The notes under the pieces were generated by a model. The model ran no database searches and was not told the DNA's origin. It saw only the letters and a list, made by a program, of their open reading frames with translations. The position numbers were made by a program, and so were the translations under genes. A DNA stretch of 64,000 nucleotides from Tropicimonas_B omnivorans (GTDB lineage Bacteria; Pseudomonadota; Alphaproteobacteria; Rhodobacterales; Rhodobacteraceae). The stretch lies in the NCBI RefSeq assembly GCF_031846565.1, contig NZ_JAVRHL010000001.1, positions 372,001 to 436,000 on the forward strand, in the 5' to 3' direction. Shown one piece after another: positions 17,983 to 26,775 of the stretch (its first letter is position 1; each line of letters starts with the position of its first letter).

Positions 17983-18100
17983 CGATCGGGCCGCTTGTGG
18001 AAAGGTCGGCGCATCGCTGCCACGTCGGCCGCACCGCCTCAAGCCGCCAAGTGCATCCTCACGGTGCTTTCATGTGGAGAGAGGAGAGCGGCCCTGGCCC

Positions 18101-18961
18101 TCATGCTCCCTTTCGGATCTGCGCCAGAGCGGCGACGGCCTCCTCGAAGGGCAGGTCGGGCAAATCGGTCATCGGGGCCGCGCCCTGCTTGTCCTGCACC
18201 TCCGCGATCTGGGCCGCGAGGCCTCCCGTCAGGCCGAGCTCGTCGAGCGTGGCCGCGCTTTCGCGCATTTCGGCGGCGCGGCGGGCGCCGTGGTGGAGGG
18301 TGCGCTCGAAGGCATAGGTCGCGTGATCCGGCCAGCCGAGAGCCGGGTAGCTCTTGGACAGCGAAGAGAGGACACGGTCGAAGCAGCCGGACACGGAGGC
18401 CGCAAGAAGCGCCTCCACGGTGATCGCCTCCAGCCCCTTCACGAAGAGCGACCGGACCATCTTGATCGCCGTCGCCTCGCCGGGCTCCGTGCCGACGACC
18501 TCCGCCGCGAAGCCCGCGGCATCGAGGTCGGCGTGGAGCGTCTCCGCCTCCGGGCCGGCAAGGAATACCGGCGTGGCATGACCGCGGGGATGAACCGGTG
18601 CCATCACCGCCATGTCGAGATAGCGCCCGCCGGCCTCGGTGACCTTCTCAGCCGTCTCGCGCTTGCGCCCGGGAGAGACCGAGTTGAGGTCGACGAAGAT
18701 CTGACCCTGCACCAGGTGCGGCACGGCGGACATCGCGGCGTTCAGGCTCTCGTCCGCCGTCACCGCGGAAAAGACCCAGTCCGCCCCCGACATCGCATCC
18801 TCGGGGCTTCCGCCCAGCCGGACGAACCGCGCGGCCATTGCGGCTTCCATGTCATCATCGGTCTTCCGGTCGAAGGCCGAGAAACTGTGATCGCCCGTTT
18901 CCCGCAGGGTGTCGGTAAAGGCGCGGGCGGCTTCTCCGAAGCCGATGAATGCGATTCTCAT
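18101..18961 (-). CDS. NAD(P)-dependent dehydrogenase of the 6-phosphogluconate/3-hydroxyisobutyrate type (DUF1932)
   Basis: 286 residues. The N-terminal Rossmann motif IAFIGFGEAARAF binds NAD(P); the middle has VDLNSVSPGRK and VMAPVHPRGHATPVFLAGP, as in beta-hydroxyacid dehydrogenases, and the catalytic-Lys region is ATAIKMVRSLFVKGLEA. The C-terminal domain looks like DUF1932. It likely oxidises or reduces a hydroxy/oxo acid. It is the last gene of the gntR-tcuA-tcuB operon, 37 bases after tcuB, so it probably acts on an intermediate of the same pathway. The exact substrate is unknown. Confidence 0.85.
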   Translation of the reverse strand: MRIAFIGFGEAARAFTDTLRETGDHSFSAFDRKTDDDMEAAMAARFVRLGGSPEDAMSGADWVFSAVTADESLNAAMSAVPHLVQGQIFVDLNSVSPGRKRETAEKVTEAGGRYLDMAVMAPVHPRGHATPVFLAGPEAETLHADLDAAGFAAEVVGTEPGEATAIKMVRSLFVKGLEAITVEALLAASVSGCFDRVLSSLSKSYPALGWPDHATYAFERTLHHGARRAAEMRESAATLDELGLTGGLAAQIAEVQDKQGAAPMTDLPDLPFEEAVAALAQIRKGA

Positions 18962-18998
18962 GGGTATGTCGTCTCCTCCTCGATCGTGCTGGCTGCCC

Positions 18999-20168
18999 TC
19001 AGGCGCCCTTGGCCGCGTCCGGCATCGCGGGCGGCTCGGGTGATTGCGGCGGTGCCTTCGGCAGCGGCGCTGGCGCCCGGTCCTGCGCGTCCTTCACCAA
19101 AGCGGCGAAGCGATAGAACCCGTGCGCCATCTTGGAGTAGGGCATCAGCAGGAAGAACGCGAGTACCCCGCCGAGGTGCAGCGCGAGGACCCCACCCGTC
19201 AGCCCCGTCCCCCGCACCGCGTAGAGCACGAGGCCGGACAGGCCGACGAAGCCCAGAAGCCAGATGAAGCCGTATTCGCCGGAGCGGCGGCCGGGCGTGC
19301 CGAGCTCCGGGTCCGACTGGTGCTTGAGCCAGAGCAGGAGGGCGCAGCCGACGGTGAGCAGGATGCCGCCGGGAATGCCGAAGAGCTTCGGGATCGAGAC
19401 GAGCCCGTAAGGCGCCCTGATGTCGAACAGGTAATGCAGGATCGTGCCGGAGCTGGTGGAGGCGAAGCAGAGGAGGAACCCGTAGAGCACCGCCTGGTGC
19501 GCATGACGGCGCGCATCGGTGTAGCGGTCCTCCTTCTCGAAGTTGCAGCCCTGCCCCTGGCCGCCGGACAGGTTCTTCATCCGCCCGGCGCGGCCAGCCG
19601 CATGCTTCAGATCGCCCCACTTGACCCGTCGCCCGCCGACCTCGCGCCAGTAGCGCCGGAGGCTGATCGCGATCGCGAAGAGCGGCAGCAGGAAGGCCGG
19701 CGCGAAGATCGCCACCATCGCCGAGTGGCCGAGATAGGCGTAGAAGCCTTCACCCTCGCCCGGCAGCGCGGTTATCGCGAGGAACAGAATCGCAAAGCCC
19801 GCCACGAACGCCGCCGCGAGAGCGACGCCGCTCTTCTGGAACGTCCGCGCGAGGCCGCCCGGCCAGGCCAGGCGCTCCCAGCTTTCGGTCCGCGCCGCGG
19901 CGAGTGCCTTCGGCAGGTTCAGCTCGAACGCATGGGGCGGCGTGTACTGGCACGAATAGTAGCAGCCCCTGCAATTGTGACAGAGGTTCGCGAGCTGCGT
20001 GATGTCCCCCTTGGCGAACACCTTGTCCCGCGTGATGGCGGGAAAGACATCGCAGAAGCCCTCGCAGTAGCGACAGGCATTGCAGATCTCCACCTGCCGG
20101 CGCGCCTCGGAGGTGGGGTCCGTGGCGATGGCTTCGGGGTCGGTCTGGAGCGTTACGTCAAGCGACAT
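18999..20168 (-). CDS. tcuB: Tricarballylate utilisation protein TcuB (CitB-like)
   Basis: 389 residues. The N-terminal ~85 residues hold two ferredoxin-like cysteine clusters (CNACRYCEGFC and CHNCRGCYYSC), and the rest has about six membrane spans with conserved histidines, the layout of TcuB/CitB. In Salmonella, TcuB reoxidises the FADH2 of TcuA and passes electrons to the quinone pool. The ATG at 20168 overlaps the 3' end of tcuA by 11 bases; the in-frame extension upstream lies inside tcuA and is not needed. Membrane bound, cytoplasmic Fe-S domain. Confidence 0.93.
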   Translation of the reverse strand: MSLDVTLQTDPEAIATDPTSEARRQVEICNACRYCEGFCDVFPAITRDKVFAKGDITQLANLCHNCRGCYYSCQYTPPHAFELNLPKALAAARTESWERLAWPGGLARTFQKSGVALAAAFVAGFAILFLAITALPGEGEGFYAYLGHSAMVAIFAPAFLLPLFAIAISLRRYWREVGGRRVKWGDLKHAAGRAGRMKNLSGGQGQGCNFEKEDRYTDARRHAHQAVLYGFLLCFASTSSGTILHYLFDIRAPYGLVSIPKLFGIPGGILLTVGCALLLWLKHQSDPELGTPGRRSGEYGFIWLLGFVGLSGLVLYAVRGTGLTGGVLALHLGGVLAFFLLMPYSKMAHGFYRFAALVKDAQDRAPAPLPKAPPQSPEPPAMPDAAKGA

Positions 20169-21561
20169 GCTTTGCGGCCTCCTGTCCGGCGATCCGCCCG
20201 AAGACGGTGCCAATGGTCATGCCGAATCCGGCGAGATAGCCCTGCCCGAGGATGCTGCCGGCGACCATTTCGCCGGCGCTCCAGAGGTTTTCGTAATAGC
20301 CTTCGGGGCCCTTGGCGCGGGCGCGGTGGTCCACCTTCAGACCCAGGTAGGTGAAGGTGACGCCGGGCCGGAGCGAGTAGCCGTAGAACGGCGGCTCCGA
20401 AATCGGACGCGCCCAGTTCGTCTTCGGCGGCTCGATGCCGTCCGTGGCGAGACCGTCGAGCTCCTGTGGGCTGAACTCCCCCTCGGAGCAGGCCGCGTTG
20501 AAGCGGTCGACGGTGTCCTTCACCTTGTGCGCGGGCAGGCCCATCTTCTGGGCCAGTCCCTCGACCGTGTCCGCCGTTTCGGGCGGGTAGACGGAGGGCA
20601 TGAAGAGGTCGATCGAGCGGCTGTCGATGATCGAGTAGGCGACCTGATCGGGCTGCGCGGCGACGAGCCGGCCCCAGATCGCGTAGCGCTTGGGCCAGAC
20701 GTCCTCGCCCTCGTCGTAGAAGCGCTCCCCGTCGCGGTTCACAACCACGGAGAAGGGCACGCAGTCGAGGCGGGTGACGATTCCGCCGTCGAACTTTGGC
20801 GCGCGCCCGTCGATGGCGACGGCGTGGCACTGGGTCGGATCGCCGACCGTTTTGGCGCCCTGATCGACCATGTCCTTCAGCACCACGCCCTTGTTGTAGG
20901 GTGTGCCCCGGATGAGGAAGTTCCGTGCGCTCTCGCCCCAGGCCCGGGCGAGCCACTCGATATCCGACTGGAAGCCGCCCGAGGCGAGGACCGCGGCCTT
21001 TCCCTCGATCCGCAACCGTTCGCCACCGATCTCCACCTCGACATGGGTGAAGCGCGTCCCCTCGATGCCGATGTGGCGCACCTGCGTCTCGTAGACGACG
21101 GTGACGCCGAGATCCGCGGCGGTGTTGTAGTATGCGTTCACGAGGGCCTTGCCGCCGCCGAGGAAGAACGCGTTCGTCCGCCCCAGCGACAGGGTGCCGG
21201 ACAGCGACGGCTGGAAGCGCACGCCGTGGGCCTGCATCCACGGCAGGCACTCCTCGGAGGTGCGGATGGCCATGCGGGCCAGCCCCTCGTCGGTCTTGCC
21301 CTTGGTCACCTTGAGCAGATCGTCGAAGAACTCGTCCTCGTCGTAGGTCTCGATCAGGGGGCCGAGGTCGCCGTGATGCATGCAGCGGAAGTTGCGGGTA
21401 TGCCGCGAATTGCCGCCCCGGTAGTCCTTCGGCGCGCCTTCGAGCATCAGCACGCGCGCGCCCGTCTCGGCGGCCTCGATGGCAGCGCAGAGCGCGGCAT
21501 TGCCCCCGCCGACGATCACGACGTCCCACGTCGTCTTCGTCAGGTCCGTCGATGTCGTCAT
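20158..21561 (-). CDS. tcuA: FAD-dependent tricarballylate dehydrogenase-like protein
   Basis: 467 residues. The FAD site VVIVGGGNAALCAAIEA opens the protein. The stretch from GGNSRHTRNFRCMHH through LLKVTKGKTDEGLARMAIR to FFLGGGKALVNAYY matches TcuA closely as I recall it, and the C-terminal GQGYLAGFGMTIGTVFGR closes the fumarate-reductase-type FAD fold. TcuA oxidises tricarballylate to cis-aconitate, giving electrons to TcuB. The substrate could differ here, because the cluster also encodes GalB/C/D-type enzymes. The ATG overlaps the gntR stop (ATGA). Confidence 0.92.
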   Translation of the reverse strand: MTTSTDLTKTTWDVVIVGGGNAALCAAIEAAETGARVLMLEGAPKDYRGGNSRHTRNFRCMHHGDLGPLIETYDEDEFFDDLLKVTKGKTDEGLARMAIRTSEECLPWMQAHGVRFQPSLSGTLSLGRTNAFFLGGGKALVNAYYNTAADLGVTVVYETQVRHIGIEGTRFTHVEVEIGGERLRIEGKAAVLASGGFQSDIEWLARAWGESARNFLIRGTPYNKGVVLKDMVDQGAKTVGDPTQCHAVAIDGRAPKFDGGIVTRLDCVPFSVVVNRDGERFYDEGEDVWPKRYAIWGRLVAAQPDQVAYSIIDSRSIDLFMPSVYPPETADTVEGLAQKMGLPAHKVKDTVDRFNAACSEGEFSPQELDGLATDGIEPPKTNWARPISEPPFYGYSLRPGVTFTYLGLKVDHRARAKGPEGYYENLWSAGEMVAGSILGQGYLAGFGMTIGTVFGRIAGQEAAKHVA

Positions 21562-22271
21562 TCGCTGTCTCCTTCCGGCGCGGGCACTGGCGATCCGCTG
21601 GTGCGCAGGAGCCGTAGCCGGGTCTGCTGCGCGCTCTCCATGTGGGCCCGCATGGTCTCCTCCGCCGCGGCGCCCTGCCCGGCCCGGATCGCGCGGATGA
21701 CGGCGGCATGCTCGGTCACGGCGGCGCTGGCGCGCTCCGGCACCTCGAGCGTCGAGCGGCCCAGGATCATCAGCGCGCTGTGGACCGAATTGGCCGAGCG
21801 CACGAGAAAGCGGTTCCGCGCGGCGAGGATCAGGGCGCGGTGAAAGTCCTGGTTGAGCGCGAAGAGCCTCTGGGCGTCCCCCCTGGCCTCGCGCATCTCC
21901 TCGTTGATCGCCTCGAGCTCGGCCAGCTCCACATCGGTCGCGGCGCGGGCGGCGAGCCGTGCGGCGGTGCCTTCGAGCACCGTGCGCATCTCGTAGAGCT
22001 CCATCACCTCGGCATAGTCGAGCGTGCGGACGGTGGCCCCGCTCCGCGGCTCGTGAGCGACGAGCCCGTCCGCCTCGAGCCGGCGGATCGCCTCGCGGAC
22101 GGGTGTGCGCGAGATGCTGAGGCGGCTCGCGATCTCCGTCTCGGTCAGGCGGGCGCCGGGCTTGAGGTCGCCGCGGCGGATCTCGTCCAAGAGCTGCTCA
22201 TAGGCGTCCTGTCCCTGCAGCCGGCCGATCCTGCTGCGCGGTTCGACCGCGAGGTTGCTGCTTTCCTTCAT
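21558..22271 (-). CDS. GntR family regulator (FadR/FCD type)
   Basis: 237 residues. The N-terminal winged helix is seen in GARLTETEIASRLSISRTPV followed by REAIRRLEADGL; the C-terminal ~150 residues are an FCD helical ligand-binding domain (ALNQDFHRAL, VTEHAAVIRAI). Such regulators respond to organic acids. It is the first gene of the tcu operon, overlaps tcuA (ATGA), and is divergent from the AbrB/tripartite transporter operon with only 28 bases between start codons. It thus most likely controls both operons from the dyad at 22282-22297. The ATG at 22271 is preferred over a GTG two codons upstream. Confidence 0.92.
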   Translation of the reverse strand: MKESSNLAVEPRSRIGRLQGQDAYEQLLDEIRRGDLKPGARLTETEIASRLSISRTPVREAIRRLEADGLVAHEPRSGATVRTLDYAEVMELYEMRTVLEGTAARLAARAATDVELAELEAINEEMREARGDAQRLFALNQDFHRALILAARNRFLVRSANSVHSALMILGRSTLEVPERASAAVTEHAAVIRAIRAGQGAAAEETMRAHMESAQQTRLRLLRTSGSPVPAPEGDSE

Positions 22272-22281
22272 GGGCACCGTC

Positions 22282-22297
22282 GTATACAGCGGGATAC
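22282..22297. promoter_or_regulatory. Probable GntR operator between divergent operons
   Basis: GTAT-N8-ATAC dyad (GTATACAGCGGGATAC), which includes the palindrome GTATAC, fills most of the 28-base gap between gntR and the AbrB-type gene. Placement between a GntR gene and its divergent target is typical for autoregulatory operators. Confidence 0.5.
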
Positions 22298-22299
22298 AA

Positions 22300-23400
22300 A
22301 TGCGTCAAGACAAAGCTCAAACCCAGCCTGCCCTGCGCACCGTCCTCTTCCGGCGCGGCGCGACGCTCGCCATGGCCCTTGCCGGCGCGGCGCTCTTCTC
22401 GTGGCTCCACCTCCCCCTGCCGTTCCTCTTCGGGCCGATGACGGCCTGTCTCGTCACCGCTCTTCTGGGTGTGCCGCTCTCGCACTTCTCGCTCGTTTCC
22501 CGCGGCGCGCGGACGATCCTCGGCGCGGCCGTCGGCGCTTCCATCACGCCAGCGGTGATGCATCAGATCCCCTCGATGCTCGGCTCGGTGATGTTCGTCC
22601 CCCTCTTCGTCGCGATCATCGGGGCCGTCGGTGTGCCCTATTTCCGCAAGGTTTGCGGCTTCGACCTGGCGACATCGTATTACGCCGCAATGCCCGGCGG
22701 GCTTCAGGACATGGTGCTCTTCGGCGAGGAAGCGGGCGCGGATGTGCGGGCGCTTTCGCTCATCCATGCGACCCGCGTGCTCATCGTCGTGACCATCGTT
22801 CCCATCGTGATGACGCAGGCCTTCGATCTGTCGCTTCGGGGCTCGCTCGGGGACAGCGCTTCCGCGATCCCGCCGCTGGAGTTGTTTCTCATGGCGACGG
22901 CCTGTCTCGTCGGCTGGCTCGGCGGGCAGCGCCTCGGCCTCTTCGGCGCGCCCATCCTCGGCCCCCTGATCCTGACGGCGGCGCTCTCCCTCGGCGGCAT
23001 GATCCAGCACCGGCCGCCGAGCGAAGCCATCCTGGCGGCACAATTCTTCATCGGGACGGGCATCGGCGTCGGGTATGTCGGGGTGACGATGCGGGAGTTG
23101 CGCAAGGATGTCCTGGCCGGCGTCGTGTTCGTCCTCATCCTCGCGGTGCTGACCTTCGGCATCACCGAGATCGTCGTCCAGCTCGGATTCGCCACGCCCC
23201 TCTCCGCGTTCCTGTCCTTCGCGCCCGGCGGGCAGGCGGAGATGGCGGTTCTGGCGATCATCGCGGGCGCGGATCTCGGATTCATCGTCGTCCACCATCT
23301 TGCCCGGATCACGCTCATCATTACCGGAGCGCCCATCGTCGCGGCGGCGCTCCGCGTGAAGGAGCGGCGGTCGGCGGCAAGCGAAGGGCATGATCGGTGA
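22300..23400 (+). CDS. AbrB-family integral membrane protein
   Basis: 366 residues with about ten hydrophobic segments in two similar halves, as in the Gneg AbrB-duplication family: PLPFLFGPMTACLVTALLG in the first half and LGLFGAPILGPLILTAALS in the second, each followed by a glycine-rich signature (YYAAMPGGLQDM and LSFAPGGQAEMAV). These are probably transporters; the original link to ammonia monooxygenase regulation is doubtful. The start at ATG 22300 lies only 28 bases from the divergent gntR start with no clear ribosome-binding site; an internal ATG at 22372 is possible. First gene of the transporter operon. Confidence 0.85.
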   Translation: MRQDKAQTQPALRTVLFRRGATLAMALAGAALFSWLHLPLPFLFGPMTACLVTALLGVPLSHFSLVSRGARTILGAAVGASITPAVMHQIPSMLGSVMFVPLFVAIIGAVGVPYFRKVCGFDLATSYYAAMPGGLQDMVLFGEEAGADVRALSLIHATRVLIVVTIVPIVMTQAFDLSLRGSLGDSASAIPPLELFLMATACLVGWLGGQRLGLFGAPILGPLILTAALSLGGMIQHRPPSEAILAAQFFIGTGIGVGYVGVTMRELRKDVLAGVVFVLILAVLTFGITEIVVQLGFATPLSAFLSFAPGGQAEMAVLAIIAGADLGFIVVHHLARITLIITGAPIVAAALRVKERRSAASEGHDR

Positions 23401-23465
23401 GCATGAACGACACCCGTAATTCTGCAGCGCGGCAATGGATTACGACCATCGGCGCGGCCAGACTA

Positions 23466-23480
23466 GCGCTTGCAAAGCGC
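23466..23480. promoter_or_regulatory. Inverted repeat upstream of the substrate-binding protein gene
   Basis: GCGCTT-GCA-AAGCGC, a perfect 6-base dyad, lies 76 bases before the tctC ATG in the 155-base gap. It may be an operator for a second promoter of the transporter genes. No convincing -35/-10 pair was found beside it. Confidence 0.35.
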
Positions 23481-23555
23481 ACCATGAATGTTTTTCAATG
23501 GCATTCGCAAGACGTCGTGCCGGATCGCGCGCGCCGTCACCACAGGGAGAGAGAC

Positions 23556-24650
23556 ATGAATTTCCGCAGTATCGTAACCGGCGGCACCGCCGCCCTTCTC
23601 GGAGCCGGCTCCGTCGCCTCCATGGCCTCGGCCCAGGACGTATCGCTGAGCGGCGAGACGGTCGAGTACGTCATCCCGTTCTCAGAATCCGGCGGGTCCG
23701 CTGCCTGGGCCAACTTCTACGCACCGCGCCTGTCGGGCGCGCTGCCGGGAGAGCCGACCGTCGTCGTGCGGTATCGTCCGGGCGCCGGGTCCACCGAGGG
23801 CGCGAACTGGTTCCAGCAGAACCAGGACACGACCGATGGCACGCTCATCTTCGGCACCTCCGGCTCGACCCAGTTTCCGTACCTGCTCGGGGATCCGCGG
23901 GTTCGTTATGAGTACAACGACTGGCAGGTCGTCCTCGCGTCCGGCACCGGTGGCGTCGTCTACCTGCCGCCCGAACTCGCCGAGAACTTCGACGGCGACG
24001 TCGACGATCTGAAGGACGAGTTCTTCCTCTACGGCTCGCAGGGCGCCACCACGCTCGATCTCGTGCCGCTCCTCGCCTTCGACATGCTCGGCATGATGGT
24101 CGATCCGGTCTTCGGCGTGGAAGGACGGGGCGACGGTCGCCTGATGTTCGAGCGCGGCGAAGCCAATATCGACTACCAGACGACGGCTGCCTACCTCTCG
24201 AACGTGACGCCTCTGGTCGAGGAAGGCTCCGCGGTTCCGATCTTCACCTGGGGCTCGCTGGATGACGACGGTAACATCGTCCGCGATCCGACCTTCCCGG
24301 ACATGCCGACCTTCAAGGAAGTCTGCGAAGCGACCGAGGGCTGCGAAACCGAGGGCGTCGCATGGGACGCGTGGAAAGCGTTCTTCATCTCCGGCTTCGC
24401 GGCGCAGAAGATGATCTTCCTGCCCGGCGATGCCTCGCAGGAGCTTGTCGATGCCTATAGCGACTCCATCCGCAGCGTGGTGAGCGCGGACGGGTTTGCC
24501 GAAGAGGCCGAGGATATCCTCGGATCCTACCCGCAGCAGACCGGCGACGCGGCCCGCAATGCCGCCGAGCAGGCAACCTCGATCACGCCCGAGGCGAAGC
24601 AGTACGTCCTCGACTGGCTGCAGGAGAGCTACAACGTCAGCGTGGAATGA
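23556..24650 (+). CDS. tctC: Tripartite tricarboxylate transporter substrate-binding protein
   Basis: 364 residues, periplasmic. The signal peptide (MNFRSIVTGG ... SMASAQ) is followed by the family start VEYVIPFSESGGSAAWANFY and the VVRYRPGAGSTEGANWF ligand-site region typical of TctC/Bug proteins. Binds a di- or tricarboxylate (or related organic anion) and delivers it to the TctA-TctB membrane protein encoded next. The ATG at 23556 was chosen for the signal peptide and the GGGAGAG before it; the frame runs upstream without coding character. Confidence 0.9.
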   Translation: MNFRSIVTGGTAALLGAGSVASMASAQDVSLSGETVEYVIPFSESGGSAAWANFYAPRLSGALPGEPTVVVRYRPGAGSTEGANWFQQNQDTTDGTLIFGTSGSTQFPYLLGDPRVRYEYNDWQVVLASGTGGVVYLPPELAENFDGDVDDLKDEFFLYGSQGATTLDLVPLLAFDMLGMMVDPVFGVEGRGDGRLMFERGEANIDYQTTAAYLSNVTPLVEEGSAVPIFTWGSLDDDGNIVRDPTFPDMPTFKEVCEATEGCETEGVAWDAWKAFFISGFAAQKMIFLPGDASQELVDAYSDSIRSVVSADGFAEEAEDILGSYPQQTGDAARNAAEQATSITPEAKQYVLDWLQESYNVSVE

Positions 24651-24671
24651 TCCGCGCGCACTGACCCTGCA

Positions 24672-24700
24672 CCGCCGTCCGGTTCCTGACCGGGCGGCGG
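24672..24700 (+). terminator. Strong hairpin between tctC and tctA
   Basis: CCGCCG-T-CCGGT, a five-base loop, then ACCGG-G-CGGCGG: a 12-pair stem (one T-G pair) followed by TTGTT. It probably ends or stabilises part of the tctC message so that the binding protein is made in excess over the membrane part. Confidence 0.65.
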
Positions 24701-24749
24701 TTGTTACGCAGGCCCGCCTGCACACCTGCTTCACCAAGGAGCCCCCCAG

Positions 24750-26762
24750 GTGGATTTCATTTCTACGACGATCCCGGCCCTTCAGGACGCGTTCAGCCTG
24801 ATCCTGCAGCCCAACCAGATCATGATGTTGATGGCCGGCGTTCTTCTCGGCCTGTCCATCGGGGTCCTTCCGGGGCTTGGCGGCATCGCCGGCCTCTCCC
24901 TCGTCCTTCCGTTCATGTACGGCATGGATCCGGTGTCCGGCCTCGCGGTCATGGTCGGCCTCGTCGCAGTCATCCCGACCTCCGACACCTTCTCCTCGGT
25001 CCTTCTGGGCATTCCGGGCTCCTCGGCCTCGCAGGCGACGGTGCTCGACGGGTTTCCACTTTCGAAACAGGGACATGCGGCAAGGGCGCTCTCGGCGGCC
25101 TTCTCCTCCTCGCTGTTCGGCGGACTCTTCGGCGCCACGATCCTCACGTTCTTCATCTTCATCGCGCGACCGCTGATCCTCGCCTTCGGCCTGCCCGAAA
25201 TGCTGATGATCACCGTCCTCGGCCTGTCGATGGTCGCGATCCTCGCCGGCCGCGTGCCGCTGAAGGGGATCGTCGCCGCGGGCCTCGGGCTCATGGTCGG
25301 CACCATCGGCGCGGCGCCGGCGGGCGGCAGCCTGCGGATGTCCACTTACGACATCCCCTACCTCGTCGACGGCTTCCAGCTCGTCATCATCGGCCTCGGC
25401 ATCTACGCGATCCCGGAGATCGTCTCGCTCCTGCGGCAGGACCGGCCCATCTCCGACAGCGGTGAACTGGGCGACGGCTGGATCCAGGGCGTCCAGGACT
25501 GGTGGCAGCACAAGTGGCTCTCCATCCGCTGCGCCACGATCGGCGTTCTCGTCGGGACCATTCCGGGCCTCGGCGGCTCCGTGGTGGACTGGCTGGCCTA
25601 CGGCTCGGCGGTGCAGACCGCCAAGGACCGCTCGATGTTCGGTTCGGGGGATATCCGCGGTGTCATCGCGCCCGAGAGTTCCAACAACGCCAAGGAGGGT
25701 GGCGGCCTCGTCCCCACCCTGATCTTCGGCATTCCGGGCTCCGGCTCCATGGCGATCTTCCTCGGCGGCCTCGCGCTCCTGGGAATGACGCCGGGGCCCC
25801 AGATGGTCCGCTCCAACCTCGACGTGACCTACACCATCGTCTGGTCCTTGGCCCTCGCCAACGTCTTCGGCGCCGGCCTCTGCATCCTGCTGTCGAAGTA
25901 CATCGCCCGGCTGACCACGGTGCGCTTCACCGTGGTCGCGCCCTACCTCTTCATGCTGATCGCCTTCGCCGCGTTCCAGTCCCGCCAGTCCACGGCGGAC
26001 CTCGTCGCGCTGATCGGCATCGGCATCGTCGGCATCCTGCTCCGCCGGTTCGATTACTCCCGCCCGGCCTTCCTCATCGGCTTCGTGCTCGCGAGCCAGT
26101 CGGAGATTTTCGTTAACCAAGTGTTCCAGATCGCAGGGGCGCGGTTCCGCAGGGGCGCGGAATACGGGTGGGACTACCTGCTCTCCCCGATTACCATCGG
26201 TCTCATCATCATCACGCTGGTGTCCATCGTCGTCGGCATCAAGGCGTCCAAGAACATCCGCGAGAACATCGACAGCCCGACGGGCGGCAAGCGCGCGCCG
26301 CTGATCTTCCTCGGCGTGGTCACGCTCTACATCACCTGGGCGTCCATCGATGCGGCCCTCGTGCCGCGCCTCCAGGACCGGGTCTTCCCGCTGACCATCG
26401 GTCTCGTGACGCTGGCGGGCTGTATCGTCCTGCTTGTGCGAATGGTACAGAAACCCGCGACGGACGATGCCTTCATCGATCTCGAACAGGGCGAGGACGG
26501 GGATGCGCCGCACGGTCTGTGGAGGACGCTGGCGTGGTTCGGCTACCTCCTGGCCGGAACGTTCCTCTTCGGACTGATCATCGCGCTGACCGGGTTCCTG
26601 CTGGCCTTCTTCCGCACTCGCGGCGGGTTCAGCTGGATCCGCAGCGCGCTATGTACCGCCCTCGGTCTCTTCTTCATCATCGGCCTCGGCGCCATCCTCG
26701 GACGGGACTTCCCGCCGGGACTGCTGCAGAGCTACTTCGATCTCCCCTGGCCATTCACCTGA
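24750..26762 (+). CDS. tctA: Tripartite tricarboxylate transporter, fused TctA-TctB membrane protein
   Basis: 670 residues. The first ~490 residues are TctA, with the glycine-rich signatures GLSIGVLPGLGGIAGLSLVL, IPGSSASQA and GTIPGLGGSVVDWLAYGSA and the second-half IFGIPGSGSMAIFLGGL. Residues ~500-670 are a TctB-like four-helix domain (DUF1468) that is usually a separate small subunit. About 14-16 membrane spans in all. The start is a GTG at 24750 behind AAGGAG. Works with the TctC protein encoded upstream to import an organic polycarboxylate with sodium or protons. Confidence 0.93.
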   Translation: MDFISTTIPALQDAFSLILQPNQIMMLMAGVLLGLSIGVLPGLGGIAGLSLVLPFMYGMDPVSGLAVMVGLVAVIPTSDTFSSVLLGIPGSSASQATVLDGFPLSKQGHAARALSAAFSSSLFGGLFGATILTFFIFIARPLILAFGLPEMLMITVLGLSMVAILAGRVPLKGIVAAGLGLMVGTIGAAPAGGSLRMSTYDIPYLVDGFQLVIIGLGIYAIPEIVSLLRQDRPISDSGELGDGWIQGVQDWWQHKWLSIRCATIGVLVGTIPGLGGSVVDWLAYGSAVQTAKDRSMFGSGDIRGVIAPESSNNAKEGGGLVPTLIFGIPGSGSMAIFLGGLALLGMTPGPQMVRSNLDVTYTIVWSLALANVFGAGLCILLSKYIARLTTVRFTVVAPYLFMLIAFAAFQSRQSTADLVALIGIGIVGILLRRFDYSRPAFLIGFVLASQSEIFVNQVFQIAGARFRRGAEYGWDYLLSPITIGLIIITLVSIVVGIKASKNIRENIDSPTGGKRAPLIFLGVVTLYITWASIDAALVPRLQDRVFPLTIGLVTLAGCIVLLVRMVQKPATDDAFIDLEQGEDGDAPHGLWRTLAWFGYLLAGTFLFGLIIALTGFLLAFFRTRGGFSWIRSALCTALGLFFIIGLGAILGRDFPPGLLQSYFDLPWPFT

Positions 26763-26775
26763 GGTCCCGACCCCC

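Noticed and set aside
23682..26513. 943-residue open frame opposite tctC and tctA
   Set aside because: Crosses two real genes and the intergenic hairpin on the other strand; Asp/Arg/Glu-rich, no domain.
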